Source: Thinopyrum elongatum (Eukaryota > Streptophyta > Magnoliopsida > Poales > Poaceae). From it: 64,000 nucleotides of DNA. Below are positions 1-11,100 of this stretch, piece after piece; the first letter of the stretch is position 1, and every line of letters begins with the position of its first letter. Both the position numbers and the translations under genes were made by a program. The stretch spans positions 298,356,362 through 298,420,361 of the forward strand of contig CM022303.1 of NCBI GenBank assembly GCA_011799875.1, read 5' to 3'. The notes beneath the pieces are model-generated. The model was given only the letters and a program-made list of their open reading frames with translations. It was not told the DNA's origin and did no database searches.

Positions 1-2551
1 CCTCTGTTAAACCCAGAGAGGCTGACAGGTGGGCCCCACCTGTCAGTTTGACCAGTCAGCAGCTCAGCTGACCGCTGACGCATTGCTGACGTCAGGCTGA
101 CGTAGTAATTTCTTTTCTGTTAATTTAAATAATTTCTGAAAATGTTATAATCTTTGAAAATCTGTAGAAAATAAACCGTAGCTCGGATGGAAAAACTTTA
201 TATATGAAAGTTGCTCAGAACGATGAGACGAATCAGAATACGCTCTCCGTTTATCTGTCACATGCCTCTAACTACCTGAACATGTGACCTTCCCCTCTGG
301 TTCATCTGTCTGACAGATGCCCAGAGCCGGATATTTTCCCGCTTCATCTACGATGCGTATCACTGCGTTAGGTCACCCCTAACACCGCGTAGTGCCATGT
401 CTTGTTTTGTGATTACTTTCGTTGCCGTGTATTTACTTGTTTCTTCCCCCTCTTCTCTCTCGGTAGACCCCGACGTCGACGTAGCTCCCGAGGCCGACGC
501 CGCTCAGGAGCCCGACGACGCAGTTGACGATCTTGCCCTTGCCGCTGAGCAAACAGGCAATCACCCCCTTTTGAGCATTCCGATATCGCCCACTCTCTTC
601 TCTCTTATGCTTGCATTAGAAGTTACTGCTACTGTTGTTATCCTAATTCTGCTGCATAGCCTGTTTTATTGTAACCTACTGTTGATACCTACATGTTATC
701 CTAAACTGTTTAGTATAGGTTGGGTAGAGACCCATCAGAGACCCCACTCATCCCGACTGCCCCGCTGGATTAACAGAAGACCCGATCAACGGGATCGAAG
801 ACCAGGCCCCGGCACCGCACATCACTTCCCCTCCTTAGTTGCTCGACACTACTGGGTTACTATCGAGTGCCGAGGGTGATACCTCGTCAGGACTTCTGAT
901 GATAACCTTGTTGGTTAGTTAATCGGTCGTGGTCAGCGAGGGTGATTCCTCCTACACCACCCCCGATAGCGACGTCGTCGTGCAACCTCTGAAGTGTGGA
1001 CCTCGAGGGTGATTCCTCCTTCGTTCACCTTGACAGTAACATCAGAGGGAATTCCATCGAGGGTGATTCCTCAGGGTTCCCCTTGGTGTTAGACACACTA
1101 TTACCATTGTTACTATGACTTTACACTGAAACATGTTACTAAAGGCGGGTCGGCCCTGAGGGGTACCCGCGCGAGCTTAATTGCGAGTGATGTGGAATCG
1201 GGTGGACCTGCATGGTGCCCGAGAGTTGAACACGAGGCGTGGCCGGGCATTCCTAGCCCTTGCCGCAAGTCCTCGAGACGGGGCGACGGGGTCACATCTT
1301 TCGTGAGTCTCTGCTTGTTTCCGCACTACCAACACACTAAAGGTTTGGATATTTGATCCGAGGGGCCTCTGGCCTGATAGCACTAACCATCACATGGGCA
1401 TAGTATGGGTGTTTTGCGTCGTATACTTCAGCCGAAGCTTAATGGACGTCAGCGACTGAGCGGCGCGCGCCGAGTTGGACTGGTTACGCAACTGCGCTTG
1501 TATTAAGGGGTTGCTAGGTCTGCTCTCGGCCGCCTGACGCAACGTGCAGGAGTTCCCGGGGCGATGGCCCAAGACCCCTGGGGGCATAGGTTAGTCCGGC
1601 GTGCTGACCTCTCTGTTAAGTATTTGGTCGGGTTGCGGCGTATCGTTTGGCCGAGGCCGGGCATGACCCAGAAAAGTGTGTCCGGCTAGAGTTAATCGAG
1701 CGTGGTGGGTAAGTTGGTGCACCCCTGCAGGGAAGAAAACATCTATCGATAGCCTGTCCTACGGTAACGGACACTCGGAGTTGTATCCCGATCGGTACAA
1801 CTAGAATTGGTGACCTGAGATGAAATGGATAGTATGGCTCTGGGATTGCTTTCTCGCAGGGAGTCGAGAAAGGATCTCTGGGCGAGGTTGATGACACTAC
1901 TACTACTTTACATTATGTTAATCTGCACTCTTCTAATGCTGCAAGACTGATGAAGATGCTAGTCTTTGATAGGACTAGGCTCTCCCCTCTATTCTGGCAT
2001 TTCTGTGGCCCAGTCCATATATACAGTCCTCATTTGAAAATGGTGCATATGTAGTGTAGATCCTTGCTTGCTGAGTACTTCGGATGAGTACTCACGTTTG
2101 CTTTACTTTCTTTTTCTCCCCATATCCAATTGTCGCTGCCAGATGACGGAGCCCCTGAGTCTGCTGCCCCTGTCGACGACTACGGCTACTACTACTACCC
2201 TCCCGGCTAGTACTACTACGAGGAGCCGACCGACGACCAGGAGTAGGTTCGGAGGGACCTAGGTAGGAGGCCTACGCCTTTCGATCATAGTGTTTTTATT
2301 TTGCCCCGCCTTCTTAAAGGCATATCTCTATTTCTGTAATATATCTGTACTCAGATATCTGATGCTTCCGCTGACACTTGTATGCCATCGAGCTATGTAT
2401 TCGAGCCTCGAGGCCCTGGCTTGTAATATAAAGCTTGTATGACTTTATTTATGTTTTAGAGTTGTGTTGTGATATCTTCAAGTGAGTCATTAGGCTTGAT
2501 CGTGTGCATTTGCGTGTATGGTTAGTGCACGATTAAGCCGGGGTCGTCACA
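1..2551 (+). repeat. Truncated long Gypsy LTR (copy i)
   Basis: This is the 3' part of a long LTR whose other copies lie at 11078, 18717, 20488, 33050 and 43120 in the opposite orientation. It ends at 2551 in GGTCGTCACA, the reverse complement of the TGTGACGACC start of those copies. The upstream part is cut by the window edge. No primer-binding site follows, so it is a 3' LTR or a solo LTR. It contains the four CGAGGGTGATTCC repeats (871-1075) and the acidic mini-exon region near 464-564 seen in the other copies. Confidence 0.85.
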
Positions 2552-2975
2552 GTTGATGTCCTGTTATCTCCATTAAGATTGGTACTTATTGCTACCATGG
2601 GTTGTGTGATATTGGAGCTAGTGCAAGTGTCATTCCTTTTTCTCTTTATCAATGGTTGCTGGAGATATTTCACATTGTGCAATAGAAGAAACTGATTTGA
2701 CTATTAAACTGGTAGATAGGTTCAATATTTCACCTATGGGACATTGTTAGAGGTATTGAAATTCTGTGTGGTAAGACTAAATATTCCTACTAATTTCTTA
2801 ATACTTTGCACTGATCAAGATAACTTCTGTCCCATTATCTTCGACAGACCTTTCTTGAATATTTGTAGTGTTGTTGTTGATTGCAAAAAACAAAGAAAAA
2901 GTTTACATTAAGTTTGGTGGACATGAAGTTTCTATTAATTTCTCTAAGTTTACTAAACAACGCCATGCTAAGCAT
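2552..2975 (+). pseudogene. Decayed Gypsy protease-region fragment
   Basis: Conceptual translation in shifting frames gives pieces typical of a Ty3/Gypsy aspartic protease and its linker: GASASVIPFSLYQWL, then EETDLTIKLVDR, then TDQDNFCPII and DCKK. Stops and frameshifts separate them, so it cannot make a protein. It directly abuts the LTR end at 2551, so it may be target DNA into which that element inserted. The family is not recognised. Confidence 0.6.
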
Positions 2976-3420
2976 ACATAAAGCACAACTATGCTTTTCA
3001 CTTTTTTGGAAGCATAGATGTGCTTTTCACATTTCAAAAAGCACAAGTGTGCTTTTCCATGAAACATAACTGTATTTTTTCACACGGTGTGCTTTACGGG
3101 AGGAAAAGAGAGAAAGAAAAAAAAATCACGAAAACCCATAAAAAACCAAGCAAAATCCAAAAAACCCAGAAAAAAACTTGAAACTCATGCAGAAATAAAA
3201 AAAAGAGATGCCACGGATGCGCCCAACGTGCGACACGTGACGCTGGCTGGGCACACCACGTGGCAGCGCACAAGCCGTGGAAGAGTGCCCGCTGAAATCC
3301 CCCTTACAACTTTAAAGAACCATGTACAGAGGAAGATCAAACATGTGTACTAGCGAACCACGCCAGGTACTGTAGCGACCGAATCAGGTACTGTAACGAC
3401 GCACACCAGGCATGGTAGCG
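2976..3420. other. AT-rich spacer with short inverted AGCACA/TGTGCT motifs
   Basis: No gene is seen. Between about 2975 and 3100 there are alternating copies of AAGCACA and TGTGCTTTTC, which could form small hairpins. An A-rich tract follows, then a GC-richer stretch with CACGTGAC and CCACGTGG motifs near 3234-3262. It resembles decayed DNA-transposon sequence, but no terminal repeats could be fixed. Confidence 0.35.
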
Positions 3421-3960
3421 ATTTTTTTAGAACTCCAAAATCTTTTTCTAAAACATGGATATTTTCTGAAAAGCACAATATTTTTTCGAAAAATCGAACA
3501 ATTCTCTAAAACACGCACAAAACTTGAAGCCACGAACATTTTTTGAAAAACAAGAACAAATTTTGAAAAGTCGAACATCTTTGGGAAACACAAACAAACT
3601 TTGGAACCGCGAACATTTTTTCAATTTGTGACCAAGTTTTGGAAAGCGGGAACATTTTATGAAATTTGAACAAATTTTGAAACCGTGATTTTTTTTCAAA
3701 AGATGTTGAAAAACAAGAACATTCTTCGAAATTCCAAATAAAATTTTGAATCTGCAAACAAAATTCCTAATCAGTTTTGGAAACACGGACATGTTTTGGA
3801 ATTCCTAAATTGTTTTCAAATTTTGAAAACAAGAATAGTTTTTGAAATTGTGAACAAAATTTAAAAAATTAGAACATTTTTTAAATTATGAACAAAAATT
3901 TGAAACCACATACATTTAAAAAAATGCCCGAACATTTTTAAAATTGTGATTATTATTTTT
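3421..3960. repeat. Degenerate tandem repeat built on GAACA + TTTTGAAA
   Basis: About 540 bases are built from a loose unit of roughly 20-30 bases: a GAACA or AAACA core followed by TTTTTGAAA-type runs. Open frames across it on the minus strand are low-complexity Phe/Lys/Cys-rich products of the repeat and not genes. Similar AT-rich arrays are common in Triticeae intergenic DNA. I cannot name the family. Confidence 0.6.
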
Positions 3961-4689
3961 GTTGCAAAACGGGAAGATTTTTGGTCTTTCGTCTCGCACT
4001 GGTTGTACTGGACTGGGCCTAATTCTGCCCCGGAACACAACCCGAAGTACAACATATGATTGACCCAGATCGAGACTACAGCTACACTCCTCATCCTGGC
4101 ACACGAACCTCCTTCGATCGAGATTTGTAAAAAAAAAAAAACCTCCTCCGATCTAGCCTAAAAAAAAAAACGAACCTCCTCCGATCCAACAATGGCTGCT
4201 GCGGCGGCGGCGGCGGGGGAGTGGTTCATCCTGTACGCCATCCCGAAGGTGGCAGCGCAGGAGGATGATAGCATCTTCGAGCAATCCACCAACATGTCCT
4301 TCACCTTGAGAAAAGCTCCGTGCCCCTCCTACATAACCGTCGCGAGTGACGTCGTCAGTCCCGACGGCATCATCCCCTACCCCTACATCGCAGCGGACGA
4401 CGGCCGCGGCGTCTTTCTCCTCTGCGGTTACACCGTGCTCGGGCTCACCTACTACCTCTTCGACCCCTGGCGCCGCAGGACGCTGGGCATCGTCCCTCGC
4501 GTGGGCGGCCTCAGGCTCCGCGACGTCGCCGGCCTCATCCGCAGCGGCAGCGGGGACCGTCTCATGGTCGCCGAGCTCAACACGTGGCTCCTCGACGACC
4601 GTGGCTCCGTCACGCTCCACTGCACGGTCGACATGTACGGCTCGGACGAGAAGAAGTGCAGGTGCTCCGGCATCAGGGTGGACACGGTC

Positions 4690-5460
4690 CGGGCCGGTCC
4701 TGTCCCTGACCGAGCCGTCGTTTGGACCGGCCGTCGGCGGTCCGGACCGGACCAGACCGAGCAGCGTCGCGGTCCTGTTTTCAGGGACCGGACCGCAGCG
4801 ACGAAAGCCCGAGCCGGACCGAGCGGCTCGTTTGGACCGGCCGGTGGTCACCCCAGAGCTCGCGCCGGAGCACGGCGACGCGGGGAGGGCGCTGGAGGCA
4901 GCGGGGCTCGTCGTGGAGGTGTCCGGCGACTTCTGTGACTCACCGTGGACGGCACGGCGGCCAGGCAGAGCTCGGGCAGCAACAGCGACGAAGGATCTGG
5001 CACGACGGCCGGTGTACAGCGGCGGTGTAGGGCCTCCCGCTTCAAGTTCTACCTTCCAGGTGATAGATCCGAGCATGGCGCATCCAGTAGACATGCTTGC
5101 CAGCGTCAGGGAGGCCGGTGGCCGCGCGGATGAACGACGGCGGCGCTGACTAGCGCACGACCGACGCGCCCGCCACGCAGCTCCGGCCACGCGCTCGCCA
5201 CGCGCCCGCCACGACCTCGACACGCCCCCGCCACGCCCCTGCCACGCCCTCGGCACGCCCCCGCCACGCCCCGCCTCGTCCCGACATGCCCCCGCCACGC
5301 CCCCGCCATGCCACAGCTCGTGTTCGTCGGTCCGCTCGGTCGGACCGAGCTTTAACCGGACCGGACCGGACCGAGGGATTTTCGATCCCGTTTGCAGGGC
5401 CCGGACCGGCTGGATTTTATGCCGGGCCAGGACCGAGCCTGGCCACGAGCCGGTCCTAAA
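4690..5460. mobile_element. GC-rich insertion inside the DUF1618 gene
   Basis: The sequence is very GC-rich and dominated by variants of GGACCGGACCGGA and CCGGTCC, with related motifs near both ends (4690-4830 and 5320-5460), as in a subterminal-repeat DNA transposon. Gene-like GC-rich sequence lies between them. It breaks the DUF1618 reading frame. I could not fix exact terminal inverted repeats or a target duplication, so limits are approximate and the superfamily is unassigned. Confidence 0.5.
5205..5312. repeat. GC-rich minisatellite (CGCCACGCCCC-type)
   Basis: Roughly ten imperfect copies of an 8-12 base unit built on CGCCACGCCC lie inside the GC-rich insertion in the DUF1618 gene. Open frames here are low-complexity. 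Confidence 0.65.
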
Positions 5461-6138
5461 GACCGCTCGTGCCGTCCACCCTGACTCCGGCATCACGGCC
5501 AAGAGACCGTGGCGCGGAGACGGCGTCCTGTCCCACCAAGGCTTCCTCTGGTGGTTTGATCTCTCCTACTGCATCCTCGCCTGCGACCCCTTCGCCCCGG
5601 TGCCGGAGTTTTACCAGATCATGTTCCCGTCCGTCCCTGACGCGCTGCCCTACGCCTGGAACCGTGACATACACCGCTGCTTAAAGGTGAGCGACGGCCG
5701 GTTGTGGTACGTTCAGATCCATGGTGCGTGTGCGAAGCCGGTGGTCAGCATCTGGACGCTGTCCTCCAGTGATCCGTCAAACGCGGCATGGGGAAGCCCG
5801 ATCAGCCTCCCCTTGGATGTGGTTTGGGAGGACAGCAGCTACAGTGATGATGCCCGGTTGCGTCCGGGGGTTGTCCCTGCTGTGGCGCTGGTCCACCCAT
5901 GAACGCCAACGAGGTCTACTTCTTGGACACATACATCTTCGCCATCGACCTCACAAAGAAAAAGGTCGTGTGCTGCCAGGAGTTCAGCATTGGTTGGCTG
6001 CCGCCCAAAATCCGCACCTCCCGCCTGGTCCATGCTTGGCAGTGGCCGCCGGTGAAGGTCACCAAGATGAGTCCTCAGCCTGGTACCATCTCCTTCCCAC
6101 TCTCTCTTAACTGTTTTGGGGATTTGTTTATTCTCTAA

Positions 6139-6380
6139 ATTGTTTTTAAGTGTTGATTTAATGTGATGGGGCACATACATATAATGCTTTCCTTACGGAT
6201 ATAGTAAAATATACGTTGCATTATATCCGTAGATCTGGTTGAACATGATGGAAAGCTTGACGACCTCTCCGTCAGTTTGGTCACTCACTCAAGGAGTCGT
6301 TTCGCATATCCGAAGCAGCGTTTTATGTATTCTCCATTTGCATTAATCACACTTGAGCAGCACTATCACTATCTTGGCCT
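6139..6380. other. Spacer between two convergent pseudogenes
   Basis: This 242-base stretch lies downstream of the DUF1618 pseudogene (+) and of the RluA pseudogene (-). No gene or repeat was recognised. It should hold the 3' flanks of both. Confidence 0.4.
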
Positions 6381-6422
6381 TCACTTGTCGGTGTGACACA
6401 ACGCAGTTACCTCTGTAAAATC
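6381..6422 (-). pseudogene. 3' end of RluA-type pseudouridine synthase pseudogene
   Basis: Read on the minus strand across the Copia insertion, the exon that stops at 28903 continues here. The family motif DDFTEV spans the junction (DDF on the far side, TEV here), followed by a short tail and a TGA at 6381-6383. The duplicated AAATC (6418-6422 and 28898-28902) marks the Copia target site. See the main part at 28903-29770. Confidence 0.7.
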
Positions 6423-7437
6423 TGTTGAAAATATTAGCACTTTCTCGACTAATCTAATTCATGAGTAAACAGTAAACATGGCAAATATGGTATGCATCTC
6501 ATATCGATACCTAAGCATGTGAGCACGTATAATACATAGAGCCGAAACATCTATGAACAGCATATATACGGCCAGCACATGAACGAGCAAATAGGAGATG
6601 AACGAGTCATACCCTCCGGTTGGCCAGGCCAACGCGGCGGTGGCAGCGGCAGCCTCAGCATCGGCCGAGGCCTTCTTCTTGGCGGCTTCGTCGCCAGCCA
6701 TGGAGTCGATGCAGGGGAAGTAGTGGAAGCAGAGGCGGACGAAGACGGGAACGAATCGGGAGCAGTCGCGTTGAGACGCTCCCCAAAAATCTTATTGCCG
6801 TTCTCCCGGGAAGGATCTCGAACGACAGGGTTCCGGAGGCACCTGCTCCCCCGACCAACCGTGCACGCGGTCGTCGAGATGGGATCGCCGGAAGCAGCAC
6901 AGAGAGAGGAACAGTAGATGACGGCTAGGGTTGTACGAGAGGGAGTGAGTGAACTGAGTTAGGGTTCACTCCACTGGCCAGCGCCTTCTTATATAGGCCG
7001 TCGGGTAGATGGGCCTGGGCTCAGGCCCACGACCGAGTCCGCGAACAGCCCACGGTCCAACGTCTCGGACAGTGGCACTTCCGTAAGCGACTCGTTAATT
7101 AATACGAGATTAATTAATCATTCTTGACCGACAAAAAAAAAGCTTTGGCTCGGCTCATTCCCGCAACCTGCGGCGCGCGCGCGTCGTGATGAGGCGAGGC
7201 GAGGCGTGGCGAGGCGGGTGGCGGAGGAGGAGGAGCGCGCGTGTACAGCTCCTATTCCCAAGCTTCCAATAGCAAGTTGTAGAGCAACCCTTATAAAGAG
7301 GTCTCACTCTTCTTACTATAGCAGTGTGGTACTAAACTTCCCACACTTCCCACCACTTGCCATACACATTAATGGGCCTTAGAGATTAACCAGGGATTAT
7401 TGTCTTATATGGGCCTAAGCCCATCCATAATCCAACA
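6423..7437 (-). repeat. Copia 3' LTR (1015 bp)
   Basis: The LTR has TG...CA ends. A minus-strand TATA box, TATATAAG, lies at 6988-6995. A minus-strand ATG at 6701 opens a short Ala-rich frame (MAGDEAAKKKASADAE...), also present in the 5' LTR. A purine-rich tract (GGTGGGGGAT on the minus strand, 7438-7447) abuts the LTR, as expected for the polypurine primer. Confidence 0.9.
6988..6995 (-). promoter_or_regulatory. TATA box in Copia 3' LTR
   Basis: TATATAAG on the minus strand, about 290 bases upstream of the LTR-internal ATG at 6701. The equivalent position is deleted in the 5' LTR. Confidence 0.5.
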
Positions 7438-7980
7438 ATCCCCCACCAGATCTCGAGGCACATAAGTTTGTCAACTGTTCCAAACGATGTTTGATATAGC
7501 AGAATTTTCAGTGGAGACTGTTAAGTTGAACTTCCACCTAGAGCAATAGGATTAGACTTCTTCACAACTGAACAATGGACTATGCCTTGAATTGTCAGTT
7601 TGGCGTGCAGAAGTTTCGCCTATTGTCAGCTGATACGTGGCTGCCGAAGGTTAAACCCCACGGGTGGAGCTTATTAGTCATACTCCGTACCTTCTCATAA
7701 GCTTCCTAGAGATCACCCAATCTCATAGACTGTGATCAGCAGTCGGGCTCACATATGTGTGTTCCTCTAAAGAATGCTCTGTAGGTTAGCATCTTACTTA
7801 CATAAGCTTTGGAACACATTAAGACAAAAATCAGCCTGCCTTACAGAATTGAGAGTATTATGCATCTCCAACGGAGTGGGTTAATTAAGGATACTCTCCT
7901 CAGTTGACCGCTGGATTGTTTTCCCAGATCCTAATTCACGGGATCTCCGATCACATAGGTTGGGTTACCCCCATGGCAAC
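7438..7980 (-). other. Copia 3' untranslated internal region
   Basis: This 543-base segment between the pol stop and the 3' LTR holds the polypurine tract at its LTR end. No other coding sequence was seen. Confidence 0.6.
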
Positions 7981-10900
7981 TTACGTGGGTCTCATACCCA
8001 TCTCCCTCGATGCATTTTCTATCACAATCCGTGATAGCCCTTTCGTAAAAGGGTCTGCCAGATTCTTAGCCGTCAGGATATAATCCAACGCTATCACTCC
8101 GGAGTTTCTTGATTTTCTGACAGATTTTAATCTTCTTCTTATGTGCTTTGTGGATTTCATGTTGTCCTTTGAACTCTTAGCCTTGGCAATCACTGTTTGA
8201 TTGTCACAGTTCATAAGGACAGTCGGGACTGGTTTATCAACCACCGGCAAATCCATCAAAAGCTCTCGAAGCCATTCTGCTTCGACGTATGATGTGTCTA
8301 ATGCTGTGAGTTCTGCTTCCATAGTCGATCTCGTTAAGATCGTTTGCTTGCAAGACTTCCAGGAAACAGCACCACCATCAAGTGTGAAGATATATTCACT
8401 TGTGTCTTTCATATCATCAGCATCAGATATCCAATTAGAATCACTATACCCCTCAAGTACCGTCGGGTACCCAGAATAGTGAATTCCATAGCTCACAGTA
8501 CCTTGCAAATAACGCATCACTCGCTCAACAGCATGCCAATGCACATCTCCCGGATTGGAAACAAACCGGCTCAGTTTGCACACAGCAAATGAGATGTCGG
8601 GACGAGTAGCACAAGCTAGGTACATGAGTGAACCAACCACTTGAGAATATCTCAATTGATCGACAACTGTGCCTTTGAACTTTCGAATCCGCACGCTAGG
8701 ATCATATGGTGTTGCAGAAGGTTTGCAGTCCGAATATCCAAAACGGCTCAAAATCTTCTCAACATAGTGGGATTGCAAAAGTGTAATTCCACCCTCAGTA
8801 TTTCTCAGTAGCTTGATGTTCAAGATAACATCAGCCACGCCCAGGTCTTTCATCTCAAAGTTATGAGATAGAAAAGCCTTGACCTCCTTAATGACTTTGA
8901 GGTGGGTCCCAAATATCAGTATGTCATCGACATACAGACACAGTATAACTCCTTCGCCCCCACCATAGCGATAGTATACACATTTGTCAGCTTCGTTAAC
9001 AACAAAGCCAACAGATGTCAAAGTGTTATTGAACTTCTCATGCCATTGCTTAGGTGCTTGTTTCAGGCCATATAAAGATTTCACTAGCTTGCACACCTTT
9101 CTTTCCTGACCTTTTACTACAAAGTCATCTGGCTGCTGCATGTAAATTTCCTCGTCTAGCTCTCCGTTAAGGAAATCCGTCTTAACGTCCATCTGATGAA
9201 CGAGAAGACCATGTGAGGCAGCCAAAGCGAGTAACACTCGAATGGTTGTCAGTCTAGCCACAGGTGAGTAAGTATCAAAGAAATCCTCTTCTTCTTTCTG
9301 GGTATAACCCTTGGCCACAAGCCTAGCCTTGTACTTCTCAACAGTACCATCGGGCCTAAGCTTCCTTTTGAACACCCACTTACATCCCAATGGTTGGCAA
9401 CCATAAGGACGATCAGTGATCTCCCATGCCCCGTTAGCCATGATGGAATCCATCTCACTACGGACCGCATCCTTGCAGTAGTCAGCATCCGAAGATGCAT
9501 AAGCTTCTGAAATGGAACTGGGAGTGTCGTCATCCATGAGGTACACGAGGAAATCATCACCAAAAGACTTTGCAGTCCTCTGTCTCTTGCTCCTAACAGG
9601 AGCTTCCTCATCATCCTCCGATGAACTTTCATCACTTTTATGTTCATAATATTCCATCGGAATGGCAGGTTTAGGAGTCTCATCAGATTCCAGTCTAGAA
9701 GTGCTTTGCATATCTCTCATGGGAAAAATATCCTCAAAGAATGTAGCATCCTTAGACTCTATAATTGTACCGACCTTCTGGTCAGGTACCTTGGATTTCA
9801 CTACTAGAAATCTATAGCCAACGCTATTCTTAGCGTAGCCCAAATTAACGCAGTCTACGGTCTTCGGACCAAGCTTACACTTTTTGGGGATCGGCACATT
9901 GACTTTCGCCAAACAGCCCCAAGTGAAGTAAGAGAGTGTAGTTCTTTTATTTTCCCATTGCTCATAGAGAGTAGTCTCATTATCCTTTGCGGGAACTTTA
10001 TTCAGGACATGACATGCTGTCAATACAGCCTCCCCCCACCATGCCTTGGATAAACCCGAAGTATCGAACATGGCGTTAACCAAATCTGTTAGAGTACGGT
10101 TTTTCCGTTCGGCTACCCCGTTTGACTGGCGTGAATAGGGAGGCGTCCTCTCATGAATAATACCATGTTCCGCACAGAATAAGTCGAACTCATTAGAAAA
10201 GTACTCTCCACCACGATCAGACCGTACTCGTTTTATTTTCTTCTCAAGTTGGTTCTCAACTTCAACCTTATAGATTTTAAAGTAGTGTAGAGCCTCATCC
10301 TTTGTATTTAACAGATACACATAACAGAATCTAGTGGAATCATCAATTAAAGTCATGAAGTATTTCTTTCCACCTTTCGTCAACATATCATTCATCTCAC
10401 AGAGATCTGAATGTATGAGCTCTAGTGGTGCCAGGTGTCTCTCCTTCGCAGACTTGTGAGGCTTACGAGGTTGCTTTGCTTGCACACACGCATGGCACTT
10501 AGAGCCTTTGGCTAAAGTGAAACTCGGAATTAGATCCATCTTAGCTAGCCGCGTCATACAACCAAAATTTATGTGACAAAGACGTGAATGCCAAACCTCA
10601 GATTCGTTCACATTAGAATGAATTTGGTTCATGACTTTATTACAGAAATCCTCCAGGGAAAGGCGGAACAAACCACCACAATCATATCCTTTTCCAATAA
10701 ATAGTCCATACCAAGATACGACTACTTTGTTGGACTCAAATACTAACTTAAACCCTTCTTTACATAGAAGGGAGCCACTAACGAGATTCTTCTTGATGGC
10801 GGGGACATGCTGCACGTTCTTCAGTTGCACGATCTTTCCCGAAGTAAACTTCATATCTACCGTGCCAACACCATGAACAGAAGCATGCGAGCCGTTCCCC

Positions 10901-11100
10901 ATCAGGACGGAACAATCTCGTGCGACCTGGTAAGAAGAAAACAAAGACACATCAGCACACACATGAGTATTGGCCCCAGTGTCAACCCACCAATCGGTGG
11001 ACTGACAAACTGAAAGTACGGTAAACAGATTACCATACCCAGATGCCCCATCATTGTTGCTCAGAGTGACATTGACCTGTGATGACCCCGGCTTAATCAT
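7981..11100 (-). CDS. Copia pol polyprotein (PR-INT-RT-RH), 5' truncated by insertion
   Basis: This is a 1039-codon open frame without internal stops. In order it shows a protease active site (DTGANTHVC), an integrase zinc-finger region (HSRLCHINFGC...CHAC), integrase catalytic acids (HSDLCE, RSDRGGEYF, VAERKNRTL), a reverse transcriptase with YVDD (LYVDDILIFG) and RNase H (YSDSNWISDADD). INT before RT defines Copia. The first seven and a half codons (MIKPGSS...) are not Copia: they come from the end of the Gypsy LTR inserted at 11078, so the apparent ATG at 11100 is borrowed. In the uninterrupted element this frame followed gag (27154-27983). It makes the enzymes for reverse transcription and integration. 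Expression is doubtful because of the 16-kb insertion. Confidence 0.9.
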   Translation of the reverse strand: MIKPGSSQVNVTLSNNDGASGYGNLFTVLSVCQSTDWWVDTGANTHVCADVSLFSSYQVARDCSVLMGNGSHASVHGVGTVDMKFTSGKIVQLKNVQHVPAIKKNLVSGSLLCKEGFKLVFESNKVVVSWYGLFIGKGYDCGGLFRLSLEDFCNKVMNQIHSNVNESEVWHSRLCHINFGCMTRLAKMDLIPSFTLAKGSKCHACVQAKQPRKPHKSAKERHLAPLELIHSDLCEMNDMLTKGGKKYFMTLIDDSTRFCYVYLLNTKDEALHYFKIYKVEVENQLEKKIKRVRSDRGGEYFSNEFDLFCAEHGIIHERTPPYSRQSNGVAERKNRTLTDLVNAMFDTSGLSKAWWGEAVLTACHVLNKVPAKDNETTLYEQWENKRTTLSYFTWGCLAKVNVPIPKKCKLGPKTVDCVNLGYAKNSVGYRFLVVKSKVPDQKVGTIIESKDATFFEDIFPMRDMQSTSRLESDETPKPAIPMEYYEHKSDESSSEDDEEAPVRSKRQRTAKSFGDDFLVYLMDDDTPSSISEAYASSDADYCKDAVRSEMDSIMANGAWEITDRPYGCQPLGCKWVFKRKLRPDGTVEKYKARLVAKGYTQKEEEDFFDTYSPVARLTTIRVLLALAASHGLLVHQMDVKTDFLNGELDEEIYMQQPDDFVVKGQERKVCKLVKSLYGLKQAPKQWHEKFNNTLTSVGFVVNEADKCVYYRYGGGEGVILCLYVDDILIFGTHLKVIKEVKAFLSHNFEMKDLGVADVILNIKLLRNTEGGITLLQSHYVEKILSRFGYSDCKPSATPYDPSVRIRKFKGTVVDQLRYSQVVGSLMYLACATRPDISFAVCKLSRFVSNPGDVHWHAVERVMRYLQGTVSYGIHYSGYPTVLEGYSDSNWISDADDMKDTSEYIFTLDGGAVSWKSCKQTILTRSTMEAELTALDTSYVEAEWLRELLMDLPVVDKPVPTVLMNCDNQTVIAKAKSSKDNMKSTKHIRRRLKSVRKSRNSGVIALDYILTAKNLADPFTKGLSRIVIENASREMGMRPT

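Larger units (their letters stand above)
4192..6138 (+). pseudogene. DUF1618-type grass protein, disrupted
   Basis: The 5' part (4192 to about 4690) starts at an ATG followed by an Ala run and encodes a DUF1618-like N-terminus ending around GSDEKKCRCSGIRV. The 3' part resumes near 5462 with family-typical GVLSHQGFLWWFDLSYCILA and runs through ALVHP. A single-base deletion at about 5893-5899 then shifts to the next frame (NANEVYFLDTYIFAIDL...), ending at 6138. About 770 bases of GC-rich foreign-looking DNA separate the two parts. DUF1618 proteins are a large, mostly uncharacterised grass family. With the insertion and the frameshift this copy is unlikely to work, unless the insertion is spliced out. 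Confidence 0.75.

Noticed and set aside
3384..3792. Minus-strand Phe/Cys-rich frames
   Set aside because: Products of a degenerate short tandem repeat; composition follows the repeat unit.
4153..5502. 449-codon minus-strand frame over the DUF1618 gene
   Set aside because: Low-complexity Arg/Ala/Gly-rich shadow of GC-rich DNA; the + strand shows the recognisable DUF1618 protein.
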